From Bradyrhizobium sp. AZCC 1610 (GTDB taxonomy: Bacteria > Pseudomonadota > Alphaproteobacteria > Rhizobiales > Xanthobacteraceae), in NCBI RefSeq assembly GCF_036924515.1, contig NZ_JAZHRR010000001.1, positions 3,133,001 through 3,197,000 on the forward strand: a stretch of 64,000 nucleotides of DNA, given 5' to 3'. Under the pieces are notes generated by a model that saw only the letters and a program-made list of their open reading frames with translations, did not search any database and was not told where the DNA came from. The position numbers and the translations under genes were made by a program. Below, in pieces: positions 44,159 to 52,757 of this stretch. The first letter of the stretch is position 1. Every line of letters starts with the position of its first letter.

Positions 44159-45361
44159 ATGGCCATCGAACCCCGAAAACCACCGTCGCAGCTACTTCCG
44201 AGGCTGCAGCGGGCACTCGGCGGCCGGGCGGGCTGGAGCGGCTTCGTGCTCCAGCTCCTGTTCGTCGCCGCGCTCGCCTGGATCTCCTACGAGATCGTCG
44301 CCAACGCCCGCGCCAACCTGCAGGCGCAACGGATCACCGCGGGCTTCGGCTTTCTTGCCAACAACGCGGGCTTTGACGTCAGCCAGAGCCTGATCCCGTA
44401 TTCCGGATCCGATCCCTACACGCGCGTCTTTGTGGTTGGCCTGCTCAATACGCTGCTGGTCTCGGTGATCGGCATCTTCTTCGCCACCCTGATCGGATTC
44501 CTCGTCGCACTTGGCCGGCTGTCGCCGAACTGGCTGCTGTCGCGGATTTCGGGCGGCTATGTCGAACTGATCCGCAACCTGCCGGTATTGTTCCAGATCC
44601 TGTTCTGGTATCTCGCCGTGCTCGCCGCGTTACCCAATCCGCGGCAGAGCATCTCCATCTTCGACAGTTTCTTCCTAAGCAACCGCGGTCTGGTGATTCC
44701 GAAACCGATCGGTACGCCCGGGTTTGAGCCGTTCGTCGTTGCGCTCTTCCTGGCGATCGTGGCGGCGATTGTGCTGTGGCGTTACGCGCGCCGGCAACTG
44801 TTCGACAGCGGCAAGGTGATCAAGGTCTGGCCCTATGCGCTCGGGCTGGTGGTTGGCCTGCCGCTGGTCAGCGCGCTGATCTTTGGTCTACCCGTCACGT
44901 TTGAAGTGCCCGTCCTCAAGGGCTTCAACTTCGCCGGCGGCTCACGCGTGATTCCGGAATTCGTCGCGCTGACGCTGGCGCTATCGACCTACACGGCGGC
45001 CTTTATCGCCGAGATCGTGCGCGCCGGCATCCTCTCCGTGCACAGGGGCCAGATGGAGGCAGGCTCCTCGCTCGGATTGCAGCGTGGTTCGGTGCTTCGC
45101 CTGATCGTGATCCCGCAGGCGATGCGCGTGATCCTGCCGCCGCTGACCAACCAGTATCTCAATCTGACCAAGAACTCCTCGCTGGCGGTCGCGATCGGCT
45201 ACCCCGACCTGGTCTCGGTATTCGCAGGCACGACGCTGAGCCAGACCGGGCAGGCGATTGAAATCATCGGTATCACCATGGGCGTCTATCTCCTGATCTC
45301 GCTGGTCACCAGCGCGATAATGAGTTTCTACGGGTGGCGTATCAGCCGGAGTATGGGCTGA
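44159..45361 (+). CDS. aapQ: general L-amino acid ABC transporter permease AapQ
   Basis: A 400-residue inner-membrane permease with about eight segments. The N-terminal part up to residue 90 precedes the first permease helices (VFVVGLLNTLLVSVIGIFFA). The EAA loop contains EAGSSLGLQRGSVLRLIVIP-type sequence that contacts the ATPase AapP. The AapQ type is confirmed by its place between AapJ and AapM. Its stop overlaps the aapM start by one base. Confidence 0.94.
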   Translation: MAIEPRKPPSQLLPRLQRALGGRAGWSGFVLQLLFVAALAWISYEIVANARANLQAQRITAGFGFLANNAGFDVSQSLIPYSGSDPYTRVFVVGLLNTLLVSVIGIFFATLIGFLVALGRLSPNWLLSRISGGYVELIRNLPVLFQILFWYLAVLAALPNPRQSISIFDSFFLSNRGLVIPKPIGTPGFEPFVVALFLAIVAAIVLWRYARRQLFDSGKVIKVWPYALGLVVGLPLVSALIFGLPVTFEVPVLKGFNFAGGSRVIPEFVALTLALSTYTAAFIAEIVRAGILSVHRGQMEAGSSLGLQRGSVLRLIVIPQAMRVILPPLTNQYLNLTKNSSLAVAIGYPDLVSVFAGTTLSQTGQAIEIIGITMGVYLLISLVTSAIMSFYGWRISRSMG

Positions 45362-46884
45362 TGAGCGACAAACCTTCACCCATTTTCGTTAGCCAGGATC
45401 TTGTGCCCGAGCGGGCGGCGCCGGTGAAGACCACCGGCTTGATAGGCTTCCTGCGCACACGCCTGTTCAATTCGCCCACCAACGTCCTGATCACCATCGT
45501 CAGCGCGCTGCTGCTGTGGTTCATCCTGGTGCCCGCACTGAAATTCACCCTGGTGGATGCGGTCTGGACGGGCACGGACCGAACCGCCTGCTTGCCGAAA
45601 GGTCCCGGGGACGTGGTTGGCGCATGCTGGCCTTTCATCCAGGCGAAGCTTCCGCAGTTCATCTACGGTTTCTATCCGGAGCCGGAGCGCTGGCGGGTCA
45701 ATCTGGTCTTCGTTCTTGCCGCGATCCTGCTGATACCACTGCTGATTCCGCGGCTGCCGGGCAAGGGGCCCAACGCCCTGCTGTTCTTCCTGGCATTCCC
45801 CGTCATTGCCTTCTTCCTGCTACGCGGCGGCGGGCTCGGCGGCCTCGGCGTGAGCTGGACGGCCGGGCTTCTTGCGGGCTTCAACGACAGTATCGGCGAC
45901 GGCGGCAGGAAGCTCGTAGCCTCTGGCGAGACGACGGCCGTCATCGGACCGCTGCTGTGGCTCATTGGCAAGCTGATCGTGCTGCTCAGCACGGTGATTG
46001 GCTGGGTGCTGCTGCCGCTGACGTGGCTGCGCGACCAGATCCAGGCCTTCGGCCGTCCGGTCTGGGCCGACCTCATGGCAACTGCCGTGATCGTGTCCGC
46101 ATTGCTGTTCTGGCTGGGCGGCGGCACGCGCGCCGGCTGGCGTCCGCTGGTCACGAGTCTGGCGATCTTTGCCGGCATCGGCATCGTGATCGCGGTGATG
46201 GGGCTCGACAACGGCGGGCTTCCGGAGGTGGACACGCGGCTGTGGGGCGGCCTTCTCGTGACGCTGGTGGTGGCAGTCACCGGCATCGTCGCCTCGATGC
46301 CGGTCGGCATTGCGCTCGCGCTCGGCCGGCGCTCGACCATTCCGCTGATCCGGATTTTCTCGATTGCCTTTATCGAGTTCTGGCGCGGGGTTCCGCTGAT
46401 CACGGTGCTGTTCTTCGCAACCTATATGTTGCCGCTGTTCGTTCCGACCGGCTTCACCATCGACGGATTGGTGCGCGCCCTGATCGGGATCGCGCTGTTT
46501 ACTGGCGCCTACCAGGCCGAAAACATCCGCGGCGGCCTCGCGGCGATCCCGCGCGGGCAGGGCGAGGCGGCGAGCGCGCTTGGGCTGTCGTGGGGCAAGA
46601 CCACGGCACTGATCGTGATGCCGCAGGCGCTGCGCCACGTCATCCCCGGTCTCGTCAACAGCTTCATCAGCCTGTTCAAGGACACCTCGCTTGTTTCGAT
46701 CGTGGCGCTGTTCGACCTGCTCGGGCAGCTCAGGGCATCGTTCTCCGATCCGGTCTGGTCGACGCCCTCGACGCTGTTCACCGGCTTTGCCTTTACCGGG
46801 CTGATTTATTTCGCCTTCTGCTTCGGGATGTCGCGTTACTCGCTGTTCGTCGAGAACCGGCTGAACGCCCATCGTCGCAACTGA
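45361..46884 (+). CDS. aapM: general L-amino acid ABC transporter permease AapM, with an extra central segment
   Basis: A 507-residue permease; Rhizobium AapM is about 385 residues. Normal AapM parts are the N-terminal cysteine-containing loop ([20 protein letters not shown], residues about 70-95) and the C-terminal permease domain from [20 protein letters not shown] on, with the EAA loop [20 protein letters not shown]. Between them, about residues 165-290, lies a hydrophobic stretch with further membrane segments ([20 protein letters not shown] and others) that accounts for the extra length. ATG 45361 shares TGATG with the aapQ stop. Confidence 0.93.
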   Translation: MSDKPSPIFVSQDLVPERAAPVKTTGLIGFLRTRLFNSPTNVLITIVSALLLWFILVPALKFTLVDAVWTGTDRTACLPKGPGDVVGACWPFIQAKLPQFIYGFYPEPERWRVNLVFVLAAILLIPLLIPRLPGKGPNALLFFLAFPVIAFFLLRGGGLGGLGVSWTAGLLAGFNDSIGDGGRKLVASGETTAVIGPLLWLIGKLIVLLSTVIGWVLLPLTWLRDQIQAFGRPVWADLMATAVIVSALLFWLGGGTRAGWRPLVTSLAIFAGIGIVIAVMGLDNGGLPEVDTRLWGGLLVTLVVAVTGIVASMPVGIALALGRRSTIPLIRIFSIAFIEFWRGVPLITVLFFATYMLPLFVPTGFTIDGLVRALIGIALFTGAYQAENIRGGLAAIPRGQGEAASALGLSWGKTTALIVMPQALRHVIPGLVNSFISLFKDTSLVSIVALFDLLGQLRASFSDPVWSTPSTLFTGFAFTGLIYFAFCFGMSRYSLFVENRLNAHRRN

Positions 46885-46888
46885 GTAC

Positions 46889-47638
46889 ATGACCATGACC
46901 GCAAACTCGATCGTCGGCATCAACGCGCTCAACAAGTGGTACGGGGACTTTCACGTCCTGCGCGACATCAACCTCGACGTCGCCAAGGGCGAGCGCATCG
47001 TGATCTGCGGCCCGTCGGGCTCGGGCAAGTCGACGCTGATCCGCTGCATCAACGCGCTGGAGGAATTCCAGGAAGGTCAGATCGTCGTCGAGGGCATCGA
47101 GCTTGGGCCGAACCTGCGACGGGTGGACGAAGTCCGCCGCGAGGTCGGCATGGTGTTCCAGAGCTTTAACCTGTTTCCGCATCTGACCGTGCTGGAGAAC
47201 TGCACGCTGGCGCCGATCTGGGTGCGCAACATCCCGAAAAAGGATGCCGAGGCCGCCGCGATGAAATATCTGGAGCGAGTCAAGATTCCGCACCAGGCCA
47301 ACAAATATCCGGGCCAGATGTCGGGCGGTCAGCAGCAGCGCGTCGCGATCGCCCGCGCGCTGACCATGAATCCCAAGGTGATGCTGTTCGACGAGCCGAC
47401 CTCGGCGCTGGATCCCGAAATGGTCAAGGAAGTGCTCGACACCATGGTTGATCTCGCCAGGGAAGGCATGACCATGCTGGTGGTTACCCACGAAATGGGA
47501 TTTGCCCGCGAAGTCGCCAACCGCGTCGTCTTCATGGACGCGGGGCAGGTGATCGAGTCAAATACGCCGCAGGAATTCTTCGCCAACCCGCAGCACGCGC
47601 GGACGAAGCTGTTCCTGAGCCAGATCCTGCGGCATTAG
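46889..47638 (+). CDS. aapP: general L-amino acid ABC transporter ATP-binding protein AapP
   Basis: A 249-residue ATPase that powers AapJQM. Walker A is GPSGSGKST, the Q-loop is in [16 protein letters not shown], the signature is [15 protein letters not shown], Walker B is [14 protein letters not shown] and the H-loop is VVTHEMGFA. The length and all motifs are normal. ATG 46889 lies 4 bases after aapM; a second ATG at 46895 is possible. It closes the operon and converges with the cysteine-synthase-like gene. Confidence 0.96.
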   Translation: MTMTANSIVGINALNKWYGDFHVLRDINLDVAKGERIVICGPSGSGKSTLIRCINALEEFQEGQIVVEGIELGPNLRRVDEVRREVGMVFQSFNLFPHLTVLENCTLAPIWVRNIPKKDAEAAAMKYLERVKIPHQANKYPGQMSGGQQQRVAIARALTMNPKVMLFDEPTSALDPEMVKEVLDTMVDLAREGMTMLVVTHEMGFAREVANRVVFMDAGQVIESNTPQEFFANPQHARTKLFLSQILRH

Positions 47639-47659
47639 CGCAGGTGACGTAGCAATGAC

Positions 47660-47742
47660 GTAGCCCGGATGGAGCGCAGCGTAATCCGGGGTTGGCACCG
47701 CGCGCGAGATTCCCGGATTGCGCTACGCTCCATCCGGGCTAC
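47660..47742. repeat. long palindromic repeat between convergent genes
   Basis: An 83-bp inverted repeat: GTAGCCCGGATGGAGCGCAG on the left is mirrored at the right end (GCTACGCTCCATCCGGGCTAC region, 47722-47742), and CCCGGATT/AATCCGGG pairs inside. The GTAGCCCGGATG word is a widespread dispersed repeat in proteobacteria. It lies midway between aapP and the cysteine synthase gene, where it can terminate both transcripts. Confidence 0.75.
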
Positions 47743-47754
47743 AAAATCTCGCCT

Positions 47755-48795
47755 CTACACCTTCTCGAACGGCACCTCGATCTGGGTGCGCTTCTCGAGC
47801 CAAGCCGGCACCGGCAGGTTCTTCGAGCGCATGAACTCCGGATTGAACAGTTTTGACTGATAACGGTTGCCGGAGTCGGCAAGGATGGTGACGATGGTCT
47901 TGCCGGGACCAAGTTGCTTGGCGAGGTGGATCGCGCCGGCAACGTTGATGCCGGTCGAGCCGCCGAGGCACAGGCCTTCATGCTCGAGCAGCTCATAGAT
48001 CACCGTTACGGCTTCCTCGTCCGAAATCAGGAAAGCGTCGTCGACCTTCGCGGTCTCGATCACGGGCGTGACGCGGCCTAGTCCGATGCCCTCGGTGATC
48101 GAGTCGCCCGGTGTCGATTTGGCGGTGCCGTGCTTGAACAGCTCGTACATGGCGAAGCCATGCGGATCGGCGCAGGCAGTGACAACGCCCTTGTTCTTTT
48201 CCTTCAGATAGCGGCTGGCGCCGGCGAGTGTGCCGCCGGTGCCGACCGAGCAGATGAACCCGTCGATCTTGCCGCCGGTCTGCTCCCAGATTTCCGGGCC
48301 GGTGGATTCGTAGTGCGCCTTGGCGTTGTCGAGATTGTTCCATTGGTCGGCGAACAAGACGCCGTTCGGCTCGGTCTTGCGAAGCTGGGCGGCCAGCCGC
48401 CGTCCGACATGCTGATAGTTGTTCGGATTGGAATAGGGCAGCGCTGGCACTTCGATCAGCTCGGCGCCGCAAAGCCGCAGCGTGTCCTTCTTTTCCTTGC
48501 TCTGGGTTTCCGGGATCAGGATCAAGGTCCGGTAACCGCGCGCGCTGGCGACGACGGCGAGACCGATGCCGGTATTGCCGGCGGTCGATTCCACCACCAA
48601 GCCGCCGGGCTTGAGGTCGCCGCGCTTCTCTGCCTCCAGGATCATCCATTTGCCCGCGCGGTCCTTTACCGACTGGCCGGGGTTCATGAATTCGGCCTTG
48701 CCGAGAATCGTGCAGCCGGTCAGCTCGGATGCGCGCTTGAGCTTGATGAGAGGCGTGTTGCCGATCGCTTCGATGACGTCTTTGTTGAAGGTCAT
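47755..48795 (-). CDS. cysK: cysteine synthase A-like PLP enzyme
   Basis: A 346-residue fold-type II PLP enzyme, probably making cysteine from O-acetylserine and sulfide. The PLP lysine is Lys44 in GQSVKDRAG. The substrate loop is STAGNTGIGLA (the usual form is TSGNTG), and the PLP phosphate is held by SVGTGGTLAG. The C-terminal part has GGSTGINVAGAIHLAKQLG, common in a longer alphaproteobacterial subgroup annotated as cysteine synthase A. A related specificity (for example cystathionine beta-synthase-like) is possible. ATG 48795 starts at the standard IGNTPLIKL-containing N-terminus. Confidence 0.85.
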   Translation of the reverse strand: MTFNKDVIEAIGNTPLIKLKRASELTGCTILGKAEFMNPGQSVKDRAGKWMILEAEKRGDLKPGGLVVESTAGNTGIGLAVVASARGYRTLILIPETQSKEKKDTLRLCGAELIEVPALPYSNPNNYQHVGRRLAAQLRKTEPNGVLFADQWNNLDNAKAHYESTGPEIWEQTGGKIDGFICSVGTGGTLAGASRYLKEKNKGVVTACADPHGFAMYELFKHGTAKSTPGDSITEGIGLGRVTPVIETAKVDDAFLISDEEAVTVIYELLEHEGLCLGGSTGINVAGAIHLAKQLGPGKTIVTILADSGNRYQSKLFNPEFMRSKNLPVPAWLEKRTQIEVPFEKV

Positions 48796-48886
48796 GTCTT
48801 TAAAATTGCCGGTTTGCCTGCCTAATCGCTGAGCGACCCTAAAGGACCGCCGCTAGGCATACAAGCCAGCGAATCGGCAGGGGTGC

Positions 48887-50116
48887 TCAGCCGGATTTCG
48901 CAAACACCACCTGACGCACGTCGATATTTCCGGACAGGAACCCCGCCTCGCAATAGGCGAGGTAATATTCCCACAGCCGCCGGAAGCGGTCGTCGAAGCC
49001 TGACGGCGTCAGGTTGGGCCAGGCCGCGCGGAAATTGCTTCGCCAGATCGCAAGCGTCCTGGCATAATCTTGCCCGAAAATGCGCTCGCGGATGACGGGA
49101 ACGCCGAAGCGCTCACCGAGCGCTTTCAGGATCTGCGGCGAGGGCAGCATGCCGCCCGGAAAGACGTAGCGCTGGATGAAATCGACTTCGCGGCGATAGG
49201 TCTGGAACAGGCTGTCCTGGATGGTGATGGCCTGGATGCCGGCGAGGCCACCGGGCAGCAGGCGGTCGCGCAACTGTGAAAAATATTTCGGCCAGAATTG
49301 CTCTCCGACCGCCTCGATCATCTCGATCGAGGCGATCCGGTCATAGCGGTCGCGCTCGTCGCGATAGTCCTGCAGCCTGATCTCGACCTTGTCGCCGAGA
49401 CCGGCATTGTGAATGCGCGCCTGCGCGAAATCGCGCTGCTCCTTGCTGATGGTGAGCCCGACGACTTTGGCGCCGAACGTCTTGGCGGCGTATTCAGCAA
49501 AGCCGCCCCATCCGCAACCGATCTCCAGGAGCTTCTGGCCCGGCCGCAGATCGATCGCTTCAGCAAGCCTGCGGTATTTGTTGTGCTGGGCCGCGGTCAG
49601 GTCGGGCGTGTCATCCTCGAACAGGGCCGACGAATAGGTCATGCTGGGATCGAGCCATGCCGAATAGAAGGCGTTGCCGATGTCGTAATGCGCATAGATG
49701 TTGCGGCGGGCCTGCCGCCGCGTATTGCGGTTGAGCCAATGTCTGACGGCCTGGAAGGTGCGCGTCAGCGGGTTGCCGACCAGCATGGTCTGCATCCAGT
49801 CCTGGTTGACGCAGAACAGATAGAGGAATTGCGTGAGGTCGGGCGTGTCCCATTCGCCGCGCAGATAGGCCTCGGCGATGCCGATGTCGCCGCCGCGCAG
49901 GAGCCGCGAGGCGAAGCCGTAATCATAGATTGTCATGGCTGCGGCGGGACCGGGACCGTTGCCGCCGAGCCGGACCATGCGGCCATCGGCCAAGGTCACG
50001 TCCAGCGTGCCATGTTGCAGCTTTGAACCAAAACCCAGCGCCAGCCGGACCAGGCGGGGCAATTCCGGAAACGTCGCGTCTACGGTTTCCGATGTGACCG
50101 AAATCAACTCGGGCAT
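48887..50116 (-). CDS. cfa: cyclopropane-fatty-acyl-phospholipid synthase family protein
   Basis: A 409-residue SAM-dependent enzyme that methylates or cyclopropanates unsaturated phospholipid acyl chains. Residues 1-115 are the N-terminal lipid-binding part. From about 120 the methyltransferase starts (YAHYDIGNAFYSAWLDPSMT), with the SAM site LEIGCGWGGFAEYAA and the family's IEMIEAVGEQFWP segment. It sits with DUF1365 and an FAD-dependent oxidoreductase gene, a known gene grouping. A methyltransferase product other than a cyclopropane (such as a methylated fatty acid) is possible in this context. Confidence 0.92.
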   Translation of the reverse strand: MPELISVTSETVDATFPELPRLVRLALGFGSKLQHGTLDVTLADGRMVRLGGNGPGPAAAMTIYDYGFASRLLRGGDIGIAEAYLRGEWDTPDLTQFLYLFCVNQDWMQTMLVGNPLTRTFQAVRHWLNRNTRRQARRNIYAHYDIGNAFYSAWLDPSMTYSSALFEDDTPDLTAAQHNKYRRLAEAIDLRPGQKLLEIGCGWGGFAEYAAKTFGAKVVGLTISKEQRDFAQARIHNAGLGDKVEIRLQDYRDERDRYDRIASIEMIEAVGEQFWPKYFSQLRDRLLPGGLAGIQAITIQDSLFQTYRREVDFIQRYVFPGGMLPSPQILKALGERFGVPVIRERIFGQDYARTLAIWRSNFRAAWPNLTPSGFDDRFRRLWEYYLAYCEAGFLSGNIDVRQVVFAKSG

Positions 50117-50172
50117 GTGCGATCCATCGAATGGCGGTTACCCCGTGCTTCGCATGGCCGATCGACCCTGCT

Positions 50173-51036
50173 TCAATCCTTGGCACGGGTAGACAACGCC
50201 GGCGAAGTATAACCGTTGCTTTTCCCGGTCGCCAAGCCGGTATTGAGGGTTGCGGACTGCCGCGGCACCAGCCGCGCGCCCTTGAGCCAGAGCCGCAGCG
50301 CCTCCCAGTGGATCGCCGCCATGATCTTTATCGTGACCAGCGGGAGGGCGAAAAACGCGCGCAGCAACTCCTTGGTGTTGAGCGTACGGTAATGACCATT
50401 GAAAGTTGCAGCGAGCACGGGACCTTCGCGGTCGGTTTCCAGAATCCGCAACTGCACGCGCTCGCCCGGCGGCAGCACGCGAAAATGGTAGCGCATCGCC
50501 ATCTCGATGAAGGGCGAGACGTAGAACAGCTTGTCCTGCTGCTGCCGCACGCCGGCGTCGCTGATTTCGCCAGATGTCACCGGCAGAATGTAAGGATGGA
50601 TGTCGCCAAAGGTGTTGCGCACTTCATAAATCAGCAATGCCAGTTCACCGCTCGCGCGATAGCAGAAATAGACGGAGAGCGGATTGAAGGTGTAGCCGAG
50701 CAGGCGGGGATAGCAGAGCAGCAACACCCGTCCGCCCGTGAGGTCGATGCCGCGCTCGGCCGCGCAACGTTGCGCGTAGGCGCGCAAGGATGATCCGTCC
50801 CGCTTGCCAAGGTCGGCCTCGTGGAAGCTGTAGAGCGCCGCGCGGTTGACGCAAAACAGCGGCGACTGCCGGTCCGCGTCCGCCAGCCGGTCCAGATCGA
50901 TCAGCAGGCTCATCACGCGATAGCTGAAGCGATGACCCATCGGCTTCAGCCGCGCATGCATGACCTCGCCGACGTAAAGCGCTGCGGCGTTGGCGCCATC
51001 GTCAGAACTTTTTGGTTCTGCCGGGGGTGCGCGCAT
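50173..51036 (-). CDS. DUF1365 family protein
   Basis: A 287-residue protein of unknown biochemical function, always found near cfa and a COG2907-type FAD gene. It begins ALYVGEVMHARLKPMGHRFS, as family members do, and has LLCYPRLLGYTFNPLSVYFC and the central EVRNTFGDIHPYILP. ATG 51036 begins 3 bases past the stop of the FAD oxidoreductase gene; the longer frame from 51159 overlaps that gene without family similarity. A role in acyl-chain or lipid modification is inferred from partners only. Confidence 0.9.
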   Translation of the reverse strand: MRAPPAEPKSSDDGANAAALYVGEVMHARLKPMGHRFSYRVMSLLIDLDRLADADRQSPLFCVNRAALYSFHEADLGKRDGSSLRAYAQRCAAERGIDLTGGRVLLLCYPRLLGYTFNPLSVYFCYRASGELALLIYEVRNTFGDIHPYILPVTSGEISDAGVRQQQDKLFYVSPFIEMAMRYHFRVLPPGERVQLRILETDREGPVLAATFNGHYRTLNTKELLRAFFALPLVTIKIMAAIHWEALRLWLKGARLVPRQSATLNTGLATGKSNGYTSPALSTRAKD

Positions 51037-51038
51037 GG

Positions 51039-52364
51039 CTACACCGCAGCTTCCACCAGCTCTAGCGGCGGTTCGCGCCATGGCGCCACCGCGCCGAGCG
51101 CTTCGGCGACCGCAAGACCCGATCGCAATCCGTCCTCGTGGAATCCGTATCCGGACCATGCGCCGCAGAACCAGGTGCGTCGCCGGCCCTGAATCTCGGG
51201 CAGGCGCTTCTGGGCGGCAAAGGCTGCGGCGTTATATTGCGGATGCTCGCAGAGGTACTTGCCGAAGGTCAGTGCGGGATCGGGCGCGACCGGCGGGTTG
51301 AGGCTGACGAACAACGGCTTGTCGTAATCGATGCCCTGCAGCTCGTTCATCCAGTAGGTCACGGAGACGTCGTTATCGACGCTTCGATCGATGTCCCCTT
51401 GGCGCGGCCAGCGCAGGAAATTCCACGAGGCCCAGGCGCGCCGGCGCGTCGGCATCAGCGCGGGATCGCGGTGCAGATAGATCGTGTTGGGGGAATAACC
51501 GATCGCGCCCAAAATGGCGCGCTCGCGCTCGTCGGCATCCGACAGCATCGCCAGCGCCTGATCGCTGTGGGAAGCAATCACGACATGATCGTAGGTGTTG
51601 GCCTTGCCGTGGCTGTCGCGGACGACGACGCCATGCGAGGTGCGCTCGATTGCGGTGACGGCGCAGCCGAACTTGATCCGGTCGCGGAATGAAGCGGTCA
51701 GTTTTTCGACATAACGCTGGCTGCCGCCCTTCACGGTTCGCCAGACCGGGCGGTCATATTGCAGCAGGCGATGGTTGGCGAAGAAGGCGACGAAATTTTC
51801 GGCCGGAAAATCCAGCATCTCGCTCGATGGCGCCGACCAGATCGCAGCGCCCATCGGCGCCAGATAGTCGGTCAACAGCCGCGGCGCAAAGTGGCGTGTG
51901 CGGAAATATTCGCCGAGCGTCAGCCCGGCCAGTTTTCCGGCCGCGTAATCCTCGATGCTCTGCTGGTTGAAGGTGATGATGTCGCGCAGCATCCAGAGAT
52001 AGGAGGGCGACAACAGGTTGCGAGGCTGCGCGAATAGGCCGCGTGCGGTCTCGAACCAATTGTTGCCGCCGCCTTTCCACTCGAAGCGGCCGGTGTCCGC
52101 CGTCACCGCAAAGCTCATGCAGCTTTCGACGGTCTCGACACCGAGATGGGCGAACAGCGCCGTCAGGTCCGGATAGTTCAGCTCGTTGTAGACGATGAAG
52201 CCGATGTCTACCGCAAGCCGCGCGCCGTCATAGTCGATGTTGACGGTATGGCTGTGGCCGCCGGGCCTGAGTTCGCGGTCGTAGACGGTGACCGGATAAT
52301 GTTTCGACAAGGTCCAGGCCGCGGCATTGCCGCTGATTCCCGTCCCGACCACCGCGATCCGCAT
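51039..52364 (-). CDS. NAD(P)/FAD-dependent oxidoreductase, COG2907 type
   Basis: A 441-residue flavoprotein in the amine oxidase/desaturase superfamily. The dinucleotide fold is at the very start (MRIAVVGTGISGNAAAWTLS, then LRPGGHSHTVNI). The middle part has VVIASHSDQALAMLSDADER and the end has RTWFCGAWSGYGFHEDGLRS, the second FAD-binding motif. It is the first gene of the three-gene lipid-modification operon. In a related alphaproteobacterium such clusters belong to a singlet-oxygen stress response; the same control here is not shown by the sequence. Confidence 0.88.
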   Translation of the reverse strand: MRIAVVGTGISGNAAAWTLSKHYPVTVYDRELRPGGHSHTVNIDYDGARLAVDIGFIVYNELNYPDLTALFAHLGVETVESCMSFAVTADTGRFEWKGGGNNWFETARGLFAQPRNLLSPSYLWMLRDIITFNQQSIEDYAAGKLAGLTLGEYFRTRHFAPRLLTDYLAPMGAAIWSAPSSEMLDFPAENFVAFFANHRLLQYDRPVWRTVKGGSQRYVEKLTASFRDRIKFGCAVTAIERTSHGVVVRDSHGKANTYDHVVIASHSDQALAMLSDADERERAILGAIGYSPNTIYLHRDPALMPTRRRAWASWNFLRWPRQGDIDRSVDNDVSVTYWMNELQGIDYDKPLFVSLNPPVAPDPALTFGKYLCEHPQYNAAAFAAQKRLPEIQGRRRTWFCGAWSGYGFHEDGLRSGLAVAEALGAVAPWREPPLELVEAAV

Positions 52365-52757
52365 TTTTGGCCCTCCATGGCACGCGGCGAGATACGGGGG
52401 GCTGTTCCCGGAGTTTCAAATCGGCCACAGGCACGGATTCGGCTTACGCGAGAGGCGGATGCGGAGGCGTCAGAACAGGGGAAAAACCTCAGAAAAGCCC
52501 ATGAAATCTTCGTAAGATTTCGGCGCCCCTGAGGCATCCGGCATCGCTCCAAGCCCTATAAAATAAGGGGAAGTCAGTGCTTTGCTGCCTGTTTTGCCGC
52601 CGGAACGGACGATCGGCGTAGGGCTGTGCGCGCCCCAGTCGCAAGGCTAGTATCGGGTTCAGATTCAGCGGAAGCATCACCCCGTGAACGTGTCGCAGGC
52701 CATCAGAAGAAGCGCTCGTCGTGCGCCGGGCCGGGATTTGCCCGGTGGAGAACGGGA
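52365..52757. promoter_or_regulatory. divergent region with nested inverted repeat, between lipid-modification and efflux operons
   Basis: The 393 bp contain no gene. A perfect palindrome, GAAATCTTCGTAAGATTTC (52503-52521), lies inside CCTCAG (52487-52492) and CTGAGG (52529-52534), which also pair. An AT-rich CCCTATAAAATAAGGGG follows near 52553-52569 and may hold a promoter. This could be an operator for a TetR/MarR-type regulator of the efflux operon or an RNA hairpin. No regulator gene is adjacent. Confidence 0.45.
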
